In this document: piece by piece, positions 42,510-51,100 of the stretch
Layout: each line of letters starts with the position of its first letter
Position numbering within the stretch: the stretch's first letter is position 1
Origin: Streptomyces luteogriseus
GTDB lineage: Bacteria > Actinomycetota > Actinomycetes > Streptomycetales > Streptomycetaceae
Length of the DNA stretch: 64,000 nt
Assembly: GCF_014205055.1 (NCBI RefSeq)
Contig: NZ_JACHMS010000001.1
Location: forward strand, 7,840,501-7,904,500
Reading direction: 5' to 3'
Notes under the pieces: generated by a model
Told to the model about the DNA's origin: nothing
The model's input: the letters and a program-made list of their open reading frames with translations, nothing else
The model's database searches: none
Made by a program: the position numbers and the translations under genes

Positions 42510-43150
42510 AACCCCTCGACCCCCTCACCCTCGAACGCATCGCCGTCTCATCGTCGACATCGACGGACCCTTCGAATGCCGCAGTTACCAACTCGCCCAG
42601 CTCCTGCAACGCGCCGCCTGGCCATCTCCCGCCGAGTACGACGGCTCACCCCGCATCCCATGGCTCACCGACATCCTCACCAGCAGCATCGCCTGCGCCG
42701 ACCTAGTACGCCAAGAACTCAACACACATCCCGCCGCCGAGAACCCCGCCATCACCTACGTCTCCCACCGGCCCGTCCTGGGCGAAATCGGCACCGACGG
42801 CCACACCATTGTCTTCACCGTCCCCGACGACCTCGAAGACCGGATCCGCCCCCTCGTCAGCAATGAAGACTTCCTCCAACAGCACATAGCACGCGTCACC
42901 GAGACGCGGATCTGCGAACAGCACGGCGGCTTACGGCATGGCCCTCATCGCCCTGCTCCTGGACACGGCCCGGCCCCCCGGCTGGATCCAGATGGACGTC
43001 CACGACTTCATGGCGATCGTCCGCGAGTACCGAAACTTCGTCCACCTGCGCAAACAACGAGAACGCGGCGTAGTACCCGACCGCGACACCGTCGGCATGT
43101 GCTGGGGGACCCTACTCGCCCTTCTCAACGACCTTGAGACCATCCGCTAA
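42506..43150 (+). pseudogene. Conserved accessory-region protein, inactivated by two single-base indels
   Basis: The sequence reads as one protein if two frame errors are corrected. It begins MKPLDPLTLERIA at 42506. One missing base near 42544 is needed to continue into RLIVDIDGPFECRSYQLAQL, GSPRIPWLTDILTSS, RPVLGEIGTDGHTIVFTVPD and RVTETRICEQHG. An extra base near 42930 must be removed to continue as AYGMALIALLLDTARPPGWI, QMDVHDFMAIVREYRNFVH and MCWGTLLALLNDLETIR, ending at 43150. I recall intact homologues from actinobacterial accessory regions, without a known function. Segments usually present between RPPGWI and its left neighbour appear shortened, so a deletion is possible too. Confidence 0.65.
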
Positions 43151-43413
43151 ATGGGGAGATCGTGTCACTTCACTCTGCTACACCACGGAGGGAGAGGTCT
43201 TCGAGCTCGTCGTCCCAGGTCTCTCGGTCAGCCAACCCTGCTCGACGCACGACCGTTGGAGAAAACCGCAGCCCGTACCGCCGCGCTCTCCACGGCGCTG
43301 GGCTCGCGGCGTGTGAGCGTGCGGGGACGGCGCCACCGGCCGGGAGGCGCGCGGGCGACGTCGACACAGAGTTCGATCACCAGCGGTCTCGGGTCGTGCT
43401 CCGGCACTGCCGC
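43151..43413. other. Intergenic boundary region
   Basis: About 260 bases between the pseudogene and the 3' end of the CHAT module. No gene is convincing on either strand. No tRNA or attachment-site repeat was found. Confidence 0.35.
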
Positions 43414-44070
43414 CTATCCTGTGGCGGCGGGCGCCGGCCCGGGGCAGGACGCGACCGGTGTGACGGAGTCGGCCTGGGACAGGTTTACCGTCGTGGTGAC
43501 GCCGTCCACCTTCAACACGACCGTTCCCCGGCGGGCCGAGACCACCTCGCCGCACACGGATGTCGCGCCCTGCCGGACCATGAGCCCCGGTGGGCTCTTC
43601 GCGGGGGCGTACCAGGTCACGCCGACCGCGGACACGAGCAGTGTCGTGCATAGGCAGGTCAGCACGATCCCCGTGTGCAGGAAGCGGGCGCTGGCCAGTG
43701 CCTCATCGTGGTCCTGGACCTCCAGCGGCCGCCCGCTCGCATCGTCGGCCTCCGAGAGCCGCCGGGCGTACGGACGACCATGCGCCGCACGCAGCAGGCA
43801 GAGCGCGCCGGCGCCGCCCACGCAGAGGGCGGCCAGCAGCAGCAGTCCGGCGGCCGTGGACCAGCCGGGGGCGAGCTGCCCGACGTCGCTGCGGCCCTTG
43901 ATCAGGCTGAACCCGACGAGTCCGGCCAGGATCGCGCCGAGACCGTTGCGCCAGGCCACGGCGACCTCGCGCACCCGATCCAGCTCCCGCTCCAGGGCCC
44001 GTCGCACCGACATGGCCCGCCGGAGCTGGGCGGCGCTCGGCGTGGGGCCGGGCAGCAGACCGCCGCTCAT
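43414..44070 (-). CDS. Three-helix membrane protein of the CHAT module (218 aa)
   Basis: A 218-residue protein. A cytoplasmic N-terminal coiled region (LRRAMSVRRALERELDRVRE) leads to three transmembrane helices: NGLGAILAGLVGFSLIKG, STAAGLLLLAALCVGGAGAL and GIVLTCLCTTLLVSAVGVTW. A hydrophilic C-terminal domain of about 60 residues (VRQGATSVCGEVVSARRGTV) follows and is predicted outside. The function is unknown. Its ATG overlaps the TGA of the zinc-ribbon gene (44067-44070), so the two are translationally coupled. It is the last gene of a four-gene minus-strand unit with two CHAT proteases, which suggests a membrane-acting effector or receptor. Confidence 0.7.
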   Translation of the reverse strand: MSGGLLPGPTPSAAQLRRAMSVRRALERELDRVREVAVAWRNGLGAILAGLVGFSLIKGRSDVGQLAPGWSTAAGLLLLAALCVGGAGALCLLRAAHGRPYARRLSEADDASGRPLEVQDHDEALASARFLHTGIVLTCLCTTLLVSAVGVTWYAPAKSPPGLMVRQGATSVCGEVVSARRGTVVLKVDGVTTTVNLSQADSVTPVASCPGPAPAATG

Positions 44071-44381
44071 CCACTCGCCCCGGCCGGGAGAGACAGGCTC
44101 CAGAAGGCGCCGCAACCAGACGTTCCGTCCGGGGAGCCCTCGTACACCGCCTCGGCCGTGCAGAACATCACGACCGGACGGCCGGGCGCGGGATCCGCGC
44201 CGGTGCCGTCCCGGAACAGCTCCTTCACCAGCATGAAGTCCATCTCCTGACCGCAGCGCGGGCAGGGCCCGGACAGCACCAGCGCCGAGCCGAAGTCCTC
44301 CAGGGCGAAGCTGGCCGCGGCACGCTGTGCGAACTCCGGGTCGGTGCCGTGCTGGTAACGCAGGGACGGCGGTGTGCTCAT
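44067..44381 (-). CDS. Small zinc-ribbon-like protein (104 aa)
   Basis: A 104-residue protein with a Cys-x(2)-Cys pair in LSGPCPRCGQEMDFMLVKEL and later single cysteines in VVMFCTAEAVYEG and GTSGCGAFWSLSL, consistent with one zinc ribbon. The N-terminal YQHGTDPEFAQRAAASFALE is helical. No DNA-binding or catalytic motif is seen. It lies 48 bases after the CHAT1 gene and overlaps the membrane-protein gene by ATGA. It may be the protease substrate, an adaptor or a regulator of the module. Confidence 0.65.
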   Translation of the reverse strand: MSTPPSLRYQHGTDPEFAQRAAASFALEDFGSALVLSGPCPRCGQEMDFMLVKELFRDGTGADPAPGRPVVMFCTAEAVYEGSPDGTSGCGAFWSLSLPAGASG

Positions 44382-44429
44382 CGGTGCTCTCCCGTGGGGT
44401 GCTGTCCGGTGCTTTCCGGGCTGCCCGTG

Positions 44430-47400
44430 TCAGGGTCCGGTGCCGACATGGCCTGTATAGGTGAACGCGCCCCAGTCGGAGAGCGTTTCGAAGGGGCGGC
44501 TGGGGGCCGGCGGGGGAGGGGTGGGTGGTGCCGCGGTGGCGACCGGGCCGCGCAACACGCGCAGCCGCTTGGCCAGCGTGCCGTGCGGCAGGTCCCGTAG
44601 CCCGGTCTGGGCGGCGCGCAGCGCCTCGGCCGGGGGTGCCCCGTCGGCCCACCGGCCCACGAAGTCGGTCATCACCAGGCACGCGGCGAGGTCGTTGACC
44701 GGCCAGGCCGCCGACACCACGCCCCGGGCACCAGCCCCGATGAGGGTGCCCGGAAGGCCCACGACCTCGTCGGGCAGGTCCCGCCCGGCCACGGAGGTGG
44801 CGCAGGCGGAGAGGATCACCAGGTCGAGCGCGCCGCGCAGGTCCAGCAGGTCCCTGACGGCTAGGCGCGCGCCGCCGCCGAGGACGAGCGCGGAGGAGAG
44901 GGGGTCGGCGGGGTCGGTCTCGGCGTGGCAGGCGAAGTGGGCGACGCCGCCCCCGCGTTGCAGCCAGTCCAGCACCCGCTCGGGCGTGGCTTCCTCGTCC
45001 ATCAGCAGCAGGGACTCGGCGAACCGGCCGGCGGCCGCCCGTACCTCCCGCTCGGCGAAGGCGAGTTCGCGTAGGCCCATGCCGCGGCCCACCGCCACTC
45101 CCAGGTACCGGACCACCCGGGCGGTTGCGCCGGCGGGCAGTACGCGCAGGCAGGGCGCGAAGCCGACCGCGTGGCCGTCGAGGAGGAAGCGGGGCGGGCG
45201 GCCGGTGCCGGGTGCGGCGTACGCCGTCTGCCACGGCAGGTGCACCAACTCGCCGACGGGGATCAGGGTGACCGGCGTGCCCTGCTCGGGCACCACCTTG
45301 GCCAGGACGTTCTCCCAGGCCCACCGGGCGAACGGGTCGAGCCGCGTGATGTCGCTCCAGGTCCCGTCCTGCCAGGGGGCGAGCGCGGGCGCCCCCAGGC
45401 CGTCCAAGGCCGTGGCCCGCACTGCCGAGCCCGTCACCGTGAAGGCCACACCTGATTCAGGGCCCGGAACCAGATAGACGACGGTGCCCCCTTCGGCTCG
45501 CGCGTCGTCCGTCCCGGTCGCGCCGGCAGCATCCACCGTCGCGCCGACGGCATCCACCGGGGACGACTGCTGCTGCGCCGGGTCGGCCGCCGTCCCGCGC
45601 AGCCGCAGACGCTCGGCCAGCAGCAGCGCGCGGGTGCGCTCCAGACGGGAGACCGCGCCCGCAGCGTCGCCGGACCGCCAGGCCGCCATGGCCACCGCCG
45701 CGGGCAGCCCGCGCGAGGTGCGCAGCCAGGTCTCCTTGGCCGCACGCTGTCCCTGCTCGGCCACCAGCCGTCCCACCGCCTGCTCGGCGAGGTCGAAGGC
45801 GGCCACGGCCTGCGGAAACCGCTCCAGCCGCGACTGCCACAGGCCCCACTCCATCGAGCCTTCCGCCGCCGCGGCCGGATACCTTTCGCGGGCCACCTCG
45901 TAGCCCTGCCGGTAGAGTTCCTCGGCCTCGCGCAGCAGTTCGGGATCCCCGGTCAGCGCATGGCGCAGACGAGTCAGTCCGGCCAGCACGAACACAGCCG
46001 ACACCCACACCCGCGACGCCGGGCCGGCCTCGGCACGGGCCGCCTCGGCATGGCCCTCCGCTTCCTCGGCCAGCGCCGCCGAGCCGGTGCGTTCGGCCTG
46101 CGCGCCCAGGGCGAGGGCCAGTCCGATACGGGCGTTCACCTCGGGGCCCGCCTCCGGCCCGTACTGGGCGAGAGCCTGCCGCTGAGCGGCCACCGCGGGA
46201 GCCAGGTCCCGCGGATCGCCGGTGGCCTCGTAGCGTGCCTGGTGGGCATGGCCGAGGTTGCTCAGGACGGCCCGGTGTTCGGCCGGGTCGGCCGGCAGCG
46301 CGGCAGCGGCCGTCAACCGCTCCACGGCCTCGTCCAGGTCGGCGGCCGTGCCACGCCGCTCGTACCGCTGGTGCAAGGCCACCGCCAGCCCGCTGTGCGC
46401 GGCGACGCTGTGCGGCGACCCCGGGTGCCGCCGGTCGACGGACTCCTGCCACAGCTCGATGGCCTCGTCCAGATCGCTCATCCAGCCGCGGGCGAGGAAC
46501 CGCTCGTACAGACCGGCCGCAAGGTTCCCTGCCGTCCGGGGCCGGTCGGGGAGTCCGCCCGGATCGGCCAGGGCCCGGCGCAGCAGGTCCACGCCCTGCT
46601 CCAGGACCACCGGCTCGGAGGTGAGGCCCGCGAGCCGGACGAGGGCGCTGCCCCAGGCGTCGCGGAAGGAGGCGACCAGCAGGCCGCCTCCGGGCGGCAG
46701 ATACGGCGCCGCCGCCTCCAGTTTCCGGCAGGCCTGCTCCAGTTCCGACGCCCCGCCGCCCCCGCCCTGTGCCTGGCGGGCGATCCGCGCCTCGGCCGCG
46801 GCGGCGGTGGCCCCGACGTACAGCGGCGACCCCGGTTGCACGCCGGCGGCCGCCGCCTCGGCCGTCTCGACGGCGCGGTCGAGGAGTTCCAGCCCGTCGG
46901 CGGCACGGGCGGCCGTCTCCCGGAGTACGACGGCGAGGTTGAGCTGGGCTCCTGCGCGCGCGGCAGAGCCCTGCCGCAGTCCGTCCAGGGCCCGCTCGAG
47001 CACCGTGCGGGCGTGCGCCAGGTCATCGGGGGCGCCCCGTAGGCGGTACCGCTCGAAATGGGCGATGCCCAGGTTCACCGCGCGCGCCGCCGGGCTCTCC
47101 GACTGGGCGAGCGGCGCCGACGGATCGAGCAGCCGGATCACCTCGTCGAGGTCCTCCACCGACTTCGCCCACAGGGCGCGTACGAGCAGGGTGCGGGCGA
47201 GTCCCTTCTCCGGAGCGGCGCGGAAGGCGGGGTCGTCCCCGGCGAGGTCCAGCGCCTGGCGGGCACGGTCCACGGCCCGCCCCAGCAGGTGTTCATCGTG
47301 GGCCAGCTCTGCCTGTTCGCGCAGGCATTCGCCGAGTACATCCAGGGCGGAGATCCAGGTGTGAAGCTCCTCCGGGTCACCGTCTTCCGGTGAGGGCGGT

Positions 47401-47924
47401 GGCTCGCCCGCCGCGTCGAGCTCCCTCTCCAGCAGGGCGCCGGCCGCTGCCAGGTCGGCCGGGTCCCCCACTGCCGTGAACCGGTCGGCCAGGCATCGAC
47501 CCAGGAGCGCCGCGGCCATGAGACGCGGCCAGGTGCCTTCGTCGGCCACGGTCAGCACGGAGCGGAAGAGACCGATCGCCCGGTGGACGTCGTCGGGGTC
47601 CCCGCGATCGGTGAACCGGGAGTGGAGGGCGACAGCGAGGCGGAACTCCGCGTCGGGCCGGTCTTCGCTGTCGTCGTCGACTTCCGTCAGGGCGGCGCCG
47701 AAGTGCTGCACGGTGCCGTCCGGATCACCCAGCCGCTCGCAGACCGCGCCCGCCATCGCGTGCCACAACTGCCGTTCCTGCGGCCCGAGATCGTCCGGCG
47801 GGCCCTGCGCGGCCCGGTCCCGCACCGGACCCAGGATCCGGTCGACGAGTTCCGGCGGCGGCACCCGCAGCTCCGTCAGTTCCGCCAGCGACAACCGCAC
47901 TTGGCCCCCCTGCGACGTCCGCAC
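44430..47924 (-). CDS. CHAT domain protease with TPR-like repeats, CHAT1 (1164 aa)
   Basis: An 1164-residue protein. The first 750 residues are tetratricopeptide-like helices with repeating phrases such as DLDEAIELWQESVDRRHPGS and LDEAVERLTAAAALPADPAE. The C-terminal CHAT (caspase HetF associated with TPRs) domain has the catalytic histidine in GVAHFACHAETDPADP (about 997) and the catalytic cysteine in LVILSACATSVAGRDLPDEV (about 1036). After these lies LPGTLIGAGARGVVSAAWPV. CHAT enzymes are caspase-like cysteine proteases, several of which work in bacterial immunity or programmed death. The N-terminal repeats are the likely sensing part. The start is GTG at 47924; an inner GTG at 47900 is possible. 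Confidence 0.85.
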   Translation of the reverse strand: MRTSQGGQVRLSLAELTELRVPPPELVDRILGPVRDRAAQGPPDDLGPQERQLWHAMAGAVCERLGDPDGTVQHFGAALTEVDDDSEDRPDAEFRLAVALHSRFTDRGDPDDVHRAIGLFRSVLTVADEGTWPRLMAAALLGRCLADRFTAVGDPADLAAAGALLERELDAAGEPPPSPEDGDPEELHTWISALDVLGECLREQAELAHDEHLLGRAVDRARQALDLAGDDPAFRAAPEKGLARTLLVRALWAKSVEDLDEVIRLLDPSAPLAQSESPAARAVNLGIAHFERYRLRGAPDDLAHARTVLERALDGLRQGSAARAGAQLNLAVVLRETAARAADGLELLDRAVETAEAAAAGVQPGSPLYVGATAAAAEARIARQAQGGGGGASELEQACRKLEAAAPYLPPGGGLLVASFRDAWGSALVRLAGLTSEPVVLEQGVDLLRRALADPGGLPDRPRTAGNLAAGLYERFLARGWMSDLDEAIELWQESVDRRHPGSPHSVAAHSGLAVALHQRYERRGTAADLDEAVERLTAAAALPADPAEHRAVLSNLGHAHQARYEATGDPRDLAPAVAAQRQALAQYGPEAGPEVNARIGLALALGAQAERTGSAALAEEAEGHAEAARAEAGPASRVWVSAVFVLAGLTRLRHALTGDPELLREAEELYRQGYEVARERYPAAAAEGSMEWGLWQSRLERFPQAVAAFDLAEQAVGRLVAEQGQRAAKETWLRTSRGLPAAVAMAAWRSGDAAGAVSRLERTRALLLAERLRLRGTAADPAQQQSSPVDAVGATVDAAGATGTDDARAEGGTVVYLVPGPESGVAFTVTGSAVRATALDGLGAPALAPWQDGTWSDITRLDPFARWAWENVLAKVVPEQGTPVTLIPVGELVHLPWQTAYAAPGTGRPPRFLLDGHAVGFAPCLRVLPAGATARVVRYLGVAVGRGMGLRELAFAEREVRAAAGRFAESLLLMDEEATPERVLDWLQRGGGVAHFACHAETDPADPLSSALVLGGGARLAVRDLLDLRGALDLVILSACATSVAGRDLPDEVVGLPGTLIGAGARGVVSAAWPVNDLAACLVMTDFVGRWADGAPPAEALRAAQTGLRDLPHGTLAKRLRVLRGPVATAAPPTPPPPAPSRPFETLSDWGAFTYTGHVGTGP

Positions 47925-48138
47925 CTCGCCCGGCTCCGTGGCGCGATCCTACGGCGAGCGGCGGGTCGTCGACATCCTGATCCGCCCGACCCGTCCAGGC
48001 CGGTCCCGTCCCGGCCCGTCCAGGCTCGCCGAGCTGGGCCGCACCGATGGTCCTTCGGCGCCTGGTCCCCGTCGGCGACGGGGACGGGGACGGGGACGGG
48101 GACGACCACAGCGTCGTAGGAGCGCGCGTGCAGTCGGC
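47925..48138. repeat. Short gap between the CHAT genes with a hexamer tandem repeat
   Basis: 214 bases separate the two CHAT genes. The span 48077-48106 holds GACGGG repeated four times with a fifth degenerate copy. Such arrays can slip during replication. The gap may carry a promoter for CHAT1, although none is evident. Confidence 0.5.
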
Positions 48139-51100
48139 TCACTCTCCCACGTAGACGAACGCGGCCCAGTAGGACGGGGAACGATGCGCCCGCAACCGCT
48201 CCCACGGCCGTCTGGCCTTCGTCGGCACGTGGTTTCCGCTCAGTTCCTCGACGTCCGGGTACCTGTCGCGCTTTGCCCCGTTCGGGGCGTCGCGGACCCA
48301 CTGCTGCGCTCGGCGAAGCGCCTCCGGCGGATCCAGGCCGTCCGATCGCCACAGCTCGTAGAAACGGGCCATGAGAGCCATCGTGCTCGTGTCGGAGACC
48401 GACCACAGTGAGCCGACGACACCCGCTACGCCCGCCTGCAGCAGGCCGGTCGGGAGGTTGACGACCTCGTCCGGCAGTTCGGTGCCGGGTACGGCCGTTT
48501 CACACGCGGACAGCACGGCCAGGCGCGCGCTCAGTGAGCCGTGCCGCAGGAGGTCGCGCAGCGTCAGCGACTGGTCATGGGCGAGCATCAGCCCGCTCGC
48601 CAGGGGCTCGGCCACGTCGGCGAAGCCATGGCAGGCGAAGTGGAGTATGGGATGGTCGCCGAGCGCGTCCTCGACGGCCCGCAGGGTGGCCCGTTCACCG
48701 TCGAGCCGGCGGGCGCGGGTGAAGTGCTTGAGGGCCTCCTGCACCTCGCGGCCGGCGGCCGGCAACGGTCCGGCTGCCACCGGGCGCGGATCGTCGACCG
48801 CCAGCAAACCGTCGTCGGCGGCGGCGCGGGCCTGCTCCGCCGCCGCCACCCGTGCCCGCGCGTTGGGGGTGTAGGTGAGCAGCAGGTCGTCCAGCGCGTA
48901 CCGGCGGCCGCTCGGTGCCGTGACGTCTTCCCGCCATGCGGCGTGCAGCGGGAGGAGGCCGAGCAGGCCCGCGGGCACCAGGGCGGCCCGGCCGGCCGGT
49001 GCCAGGGCGGTGACGACCGGTTCCATGACGACGTCCCACAGCCAGTGCGTCGTTGCGTCCAGGGCCCCCACCCACGCGACCGGGTCGCTCGCCCGCGCCC
49101 GGTACGCCCGCAGATACGTCTCCACCCGTGCCCGCAGCGAGACCGCCGTAAGTGACGGCAGCCAGCACACCTCGACCCGGTCCTCGGCCACCACTAGCGC
49201 GTACCCGCCCTGCTCCGCGGCCGCCAGATAGACGAGCGGGGTCGTTGCCGCGGCGCGGACGTCGTCGAAGCCGGGCGGGTCGAGGAACTGTTCGAAGGCA
49301 GGGACCTGCCGGATGTCGGCGGCGTCGAGCTGGGTGCGGGCGGTACGCAAGGCGTCGGTGAGATCGGCCTCGGGGGCGGTCGCGGACGGCGGCAGCACCA
49401 TGTCGGGCCGGTTCGCCTGGGCGAGCGCACGGTGTTCGAGTGCGGCGAGGGCCGTGCTGCTGCGCCGGAAGCGCTCGATGAGGTCCGCACGTCCGATCGC
49501 GGCGAGCTGTTCCAGCCTGGCGCGGCTGCGCTCGAGCCCCTCGGAGAGGATCAGGGCCCGCCCCCGTTCGAGCGCCACCGCCGCCGAGACCGCGTCGCCG
49601 GACTTCGCCAGCGCGTACGCGGCGGCCACCGCCAGGCCCTGTACGTCGCGCAGCCGCAACTCCTTGGTCGTGCGTGTGAGCTGAGCACGGAACAGCCGCT
49701 CCATGGCCTGCAGGCCGTAGCCGTACGCCTCCGCGGCCTCCCTCCAGGAGTTCCGCCGGGCCGCCCACTCGCCCCACACCTGGCTGTCGACGCGGGCGAG
49801 TTCCGGGTTGGCCGCCAGGCCTGCGGTCACGGCCCGGCGGAACAATGACCGCGCCTCGTCCGGATCGGCCGGCTCGCCGCCCGCCACGGCGTTGTCGTAC
49901 CGGTGGCCGAGCACCCGTGCCAGGGTGCTGGGCAGGAACATCTGGCCGTGCACACTGCTCTGGTCCGCATCGGCGGCTCGGCGGAGCACCAGCTCTGCCT
50001 CGTCGAGGTCGTGCGGATCGCCGTCCTGCCAGTAGCGGTTCAGCAGCGTGGTGGCCAGACAGTTGGCGATGTTGCCGTCGGCACCGGTTGATGACGAGGC
50101 GAGAGCCCATGCCTCCCGCACCCGGTCGACGGCCTCCTGGAGGTGCCGGCCGTCGCGGGTGTGCCGATGTCTGTCGAGAAGTGCGACCGAGAGCCCGATG
50201 AGGACCGACAACCGCTCGGACGGGAGACCTGCCGTGTCCGTGGAGGAGATGTCGTACGCTTCACGCCACTGCGCGATCGCTTCGTCCAGATCGGACAGCT
50301 CGCCGCTCCGGGCGTAACGCTGGCGCAGTGCGACGCCGAGGTTGACCAGGTGCGGCCAACGCAAGGTCCCTGGCGGTGCCAGGCGCAGGGCCTCGTAGGA
50401 CAGGTCGATCGACTGCGCGAGGTCGGCCATGTCGCCGGTGCGGAAGTAGCGGTCCCGCAGGACGCCGCTGAGCACGTTCAACGTGACGTCCCGGAACGCA
50501 GTCCCGGGCGGGCACAGGTCGACGGCCTGTTGGACGAGTTCGACGCACTCGTCGAGGTCGTCGGACTGCTGGCGCAGGTCATGGCGGAGGTTCAGCGCGA
50601 GTCCCAGGTGCAGGAGCAGATCGGCACGGTCGGGTACCGTGGCCGGGGAGAGTGCCAGGGCCTCCCGGGAGTACTGGACCGCCTCGTCGAGGTCGGCCGG
50701 TCGGCGGGTTCGCTCGTAGCGGCTCGTGAGGTTGCGGCCCAGTTCGCGGAGCAGGACGACGCGGGCTCTGGATCGGTCCGATGCGAGGCCCAGCGCTTCG
50801 CGGCCGTGGGCGAGGGCCTCCTCCAGGTCGGCGAGGTCGCCCCGTCGGCCGTAGCGGACGACGAGTGCCGCGGACAGGGAGGTGAGCACCCTGAACCGGC
50901 CGGCGGCGTCGGGCGGGATCAGGGCCTCGGCCGCCCGGAGAGCGTCCAGGCCGGTGTCCAGGTCGGCCGGGTCGCCGTAGGCCGAGTGCCGAGCAAGGCG
51001 ACAGTCACCCAGCTGCCGGAGGAGCGCGGCGCCCTGCGGCGCATCGGGGAGCGACGATGCGGCCTGGCCCATCAGATCGATGGCTTCGTCCAAGTCCCCT

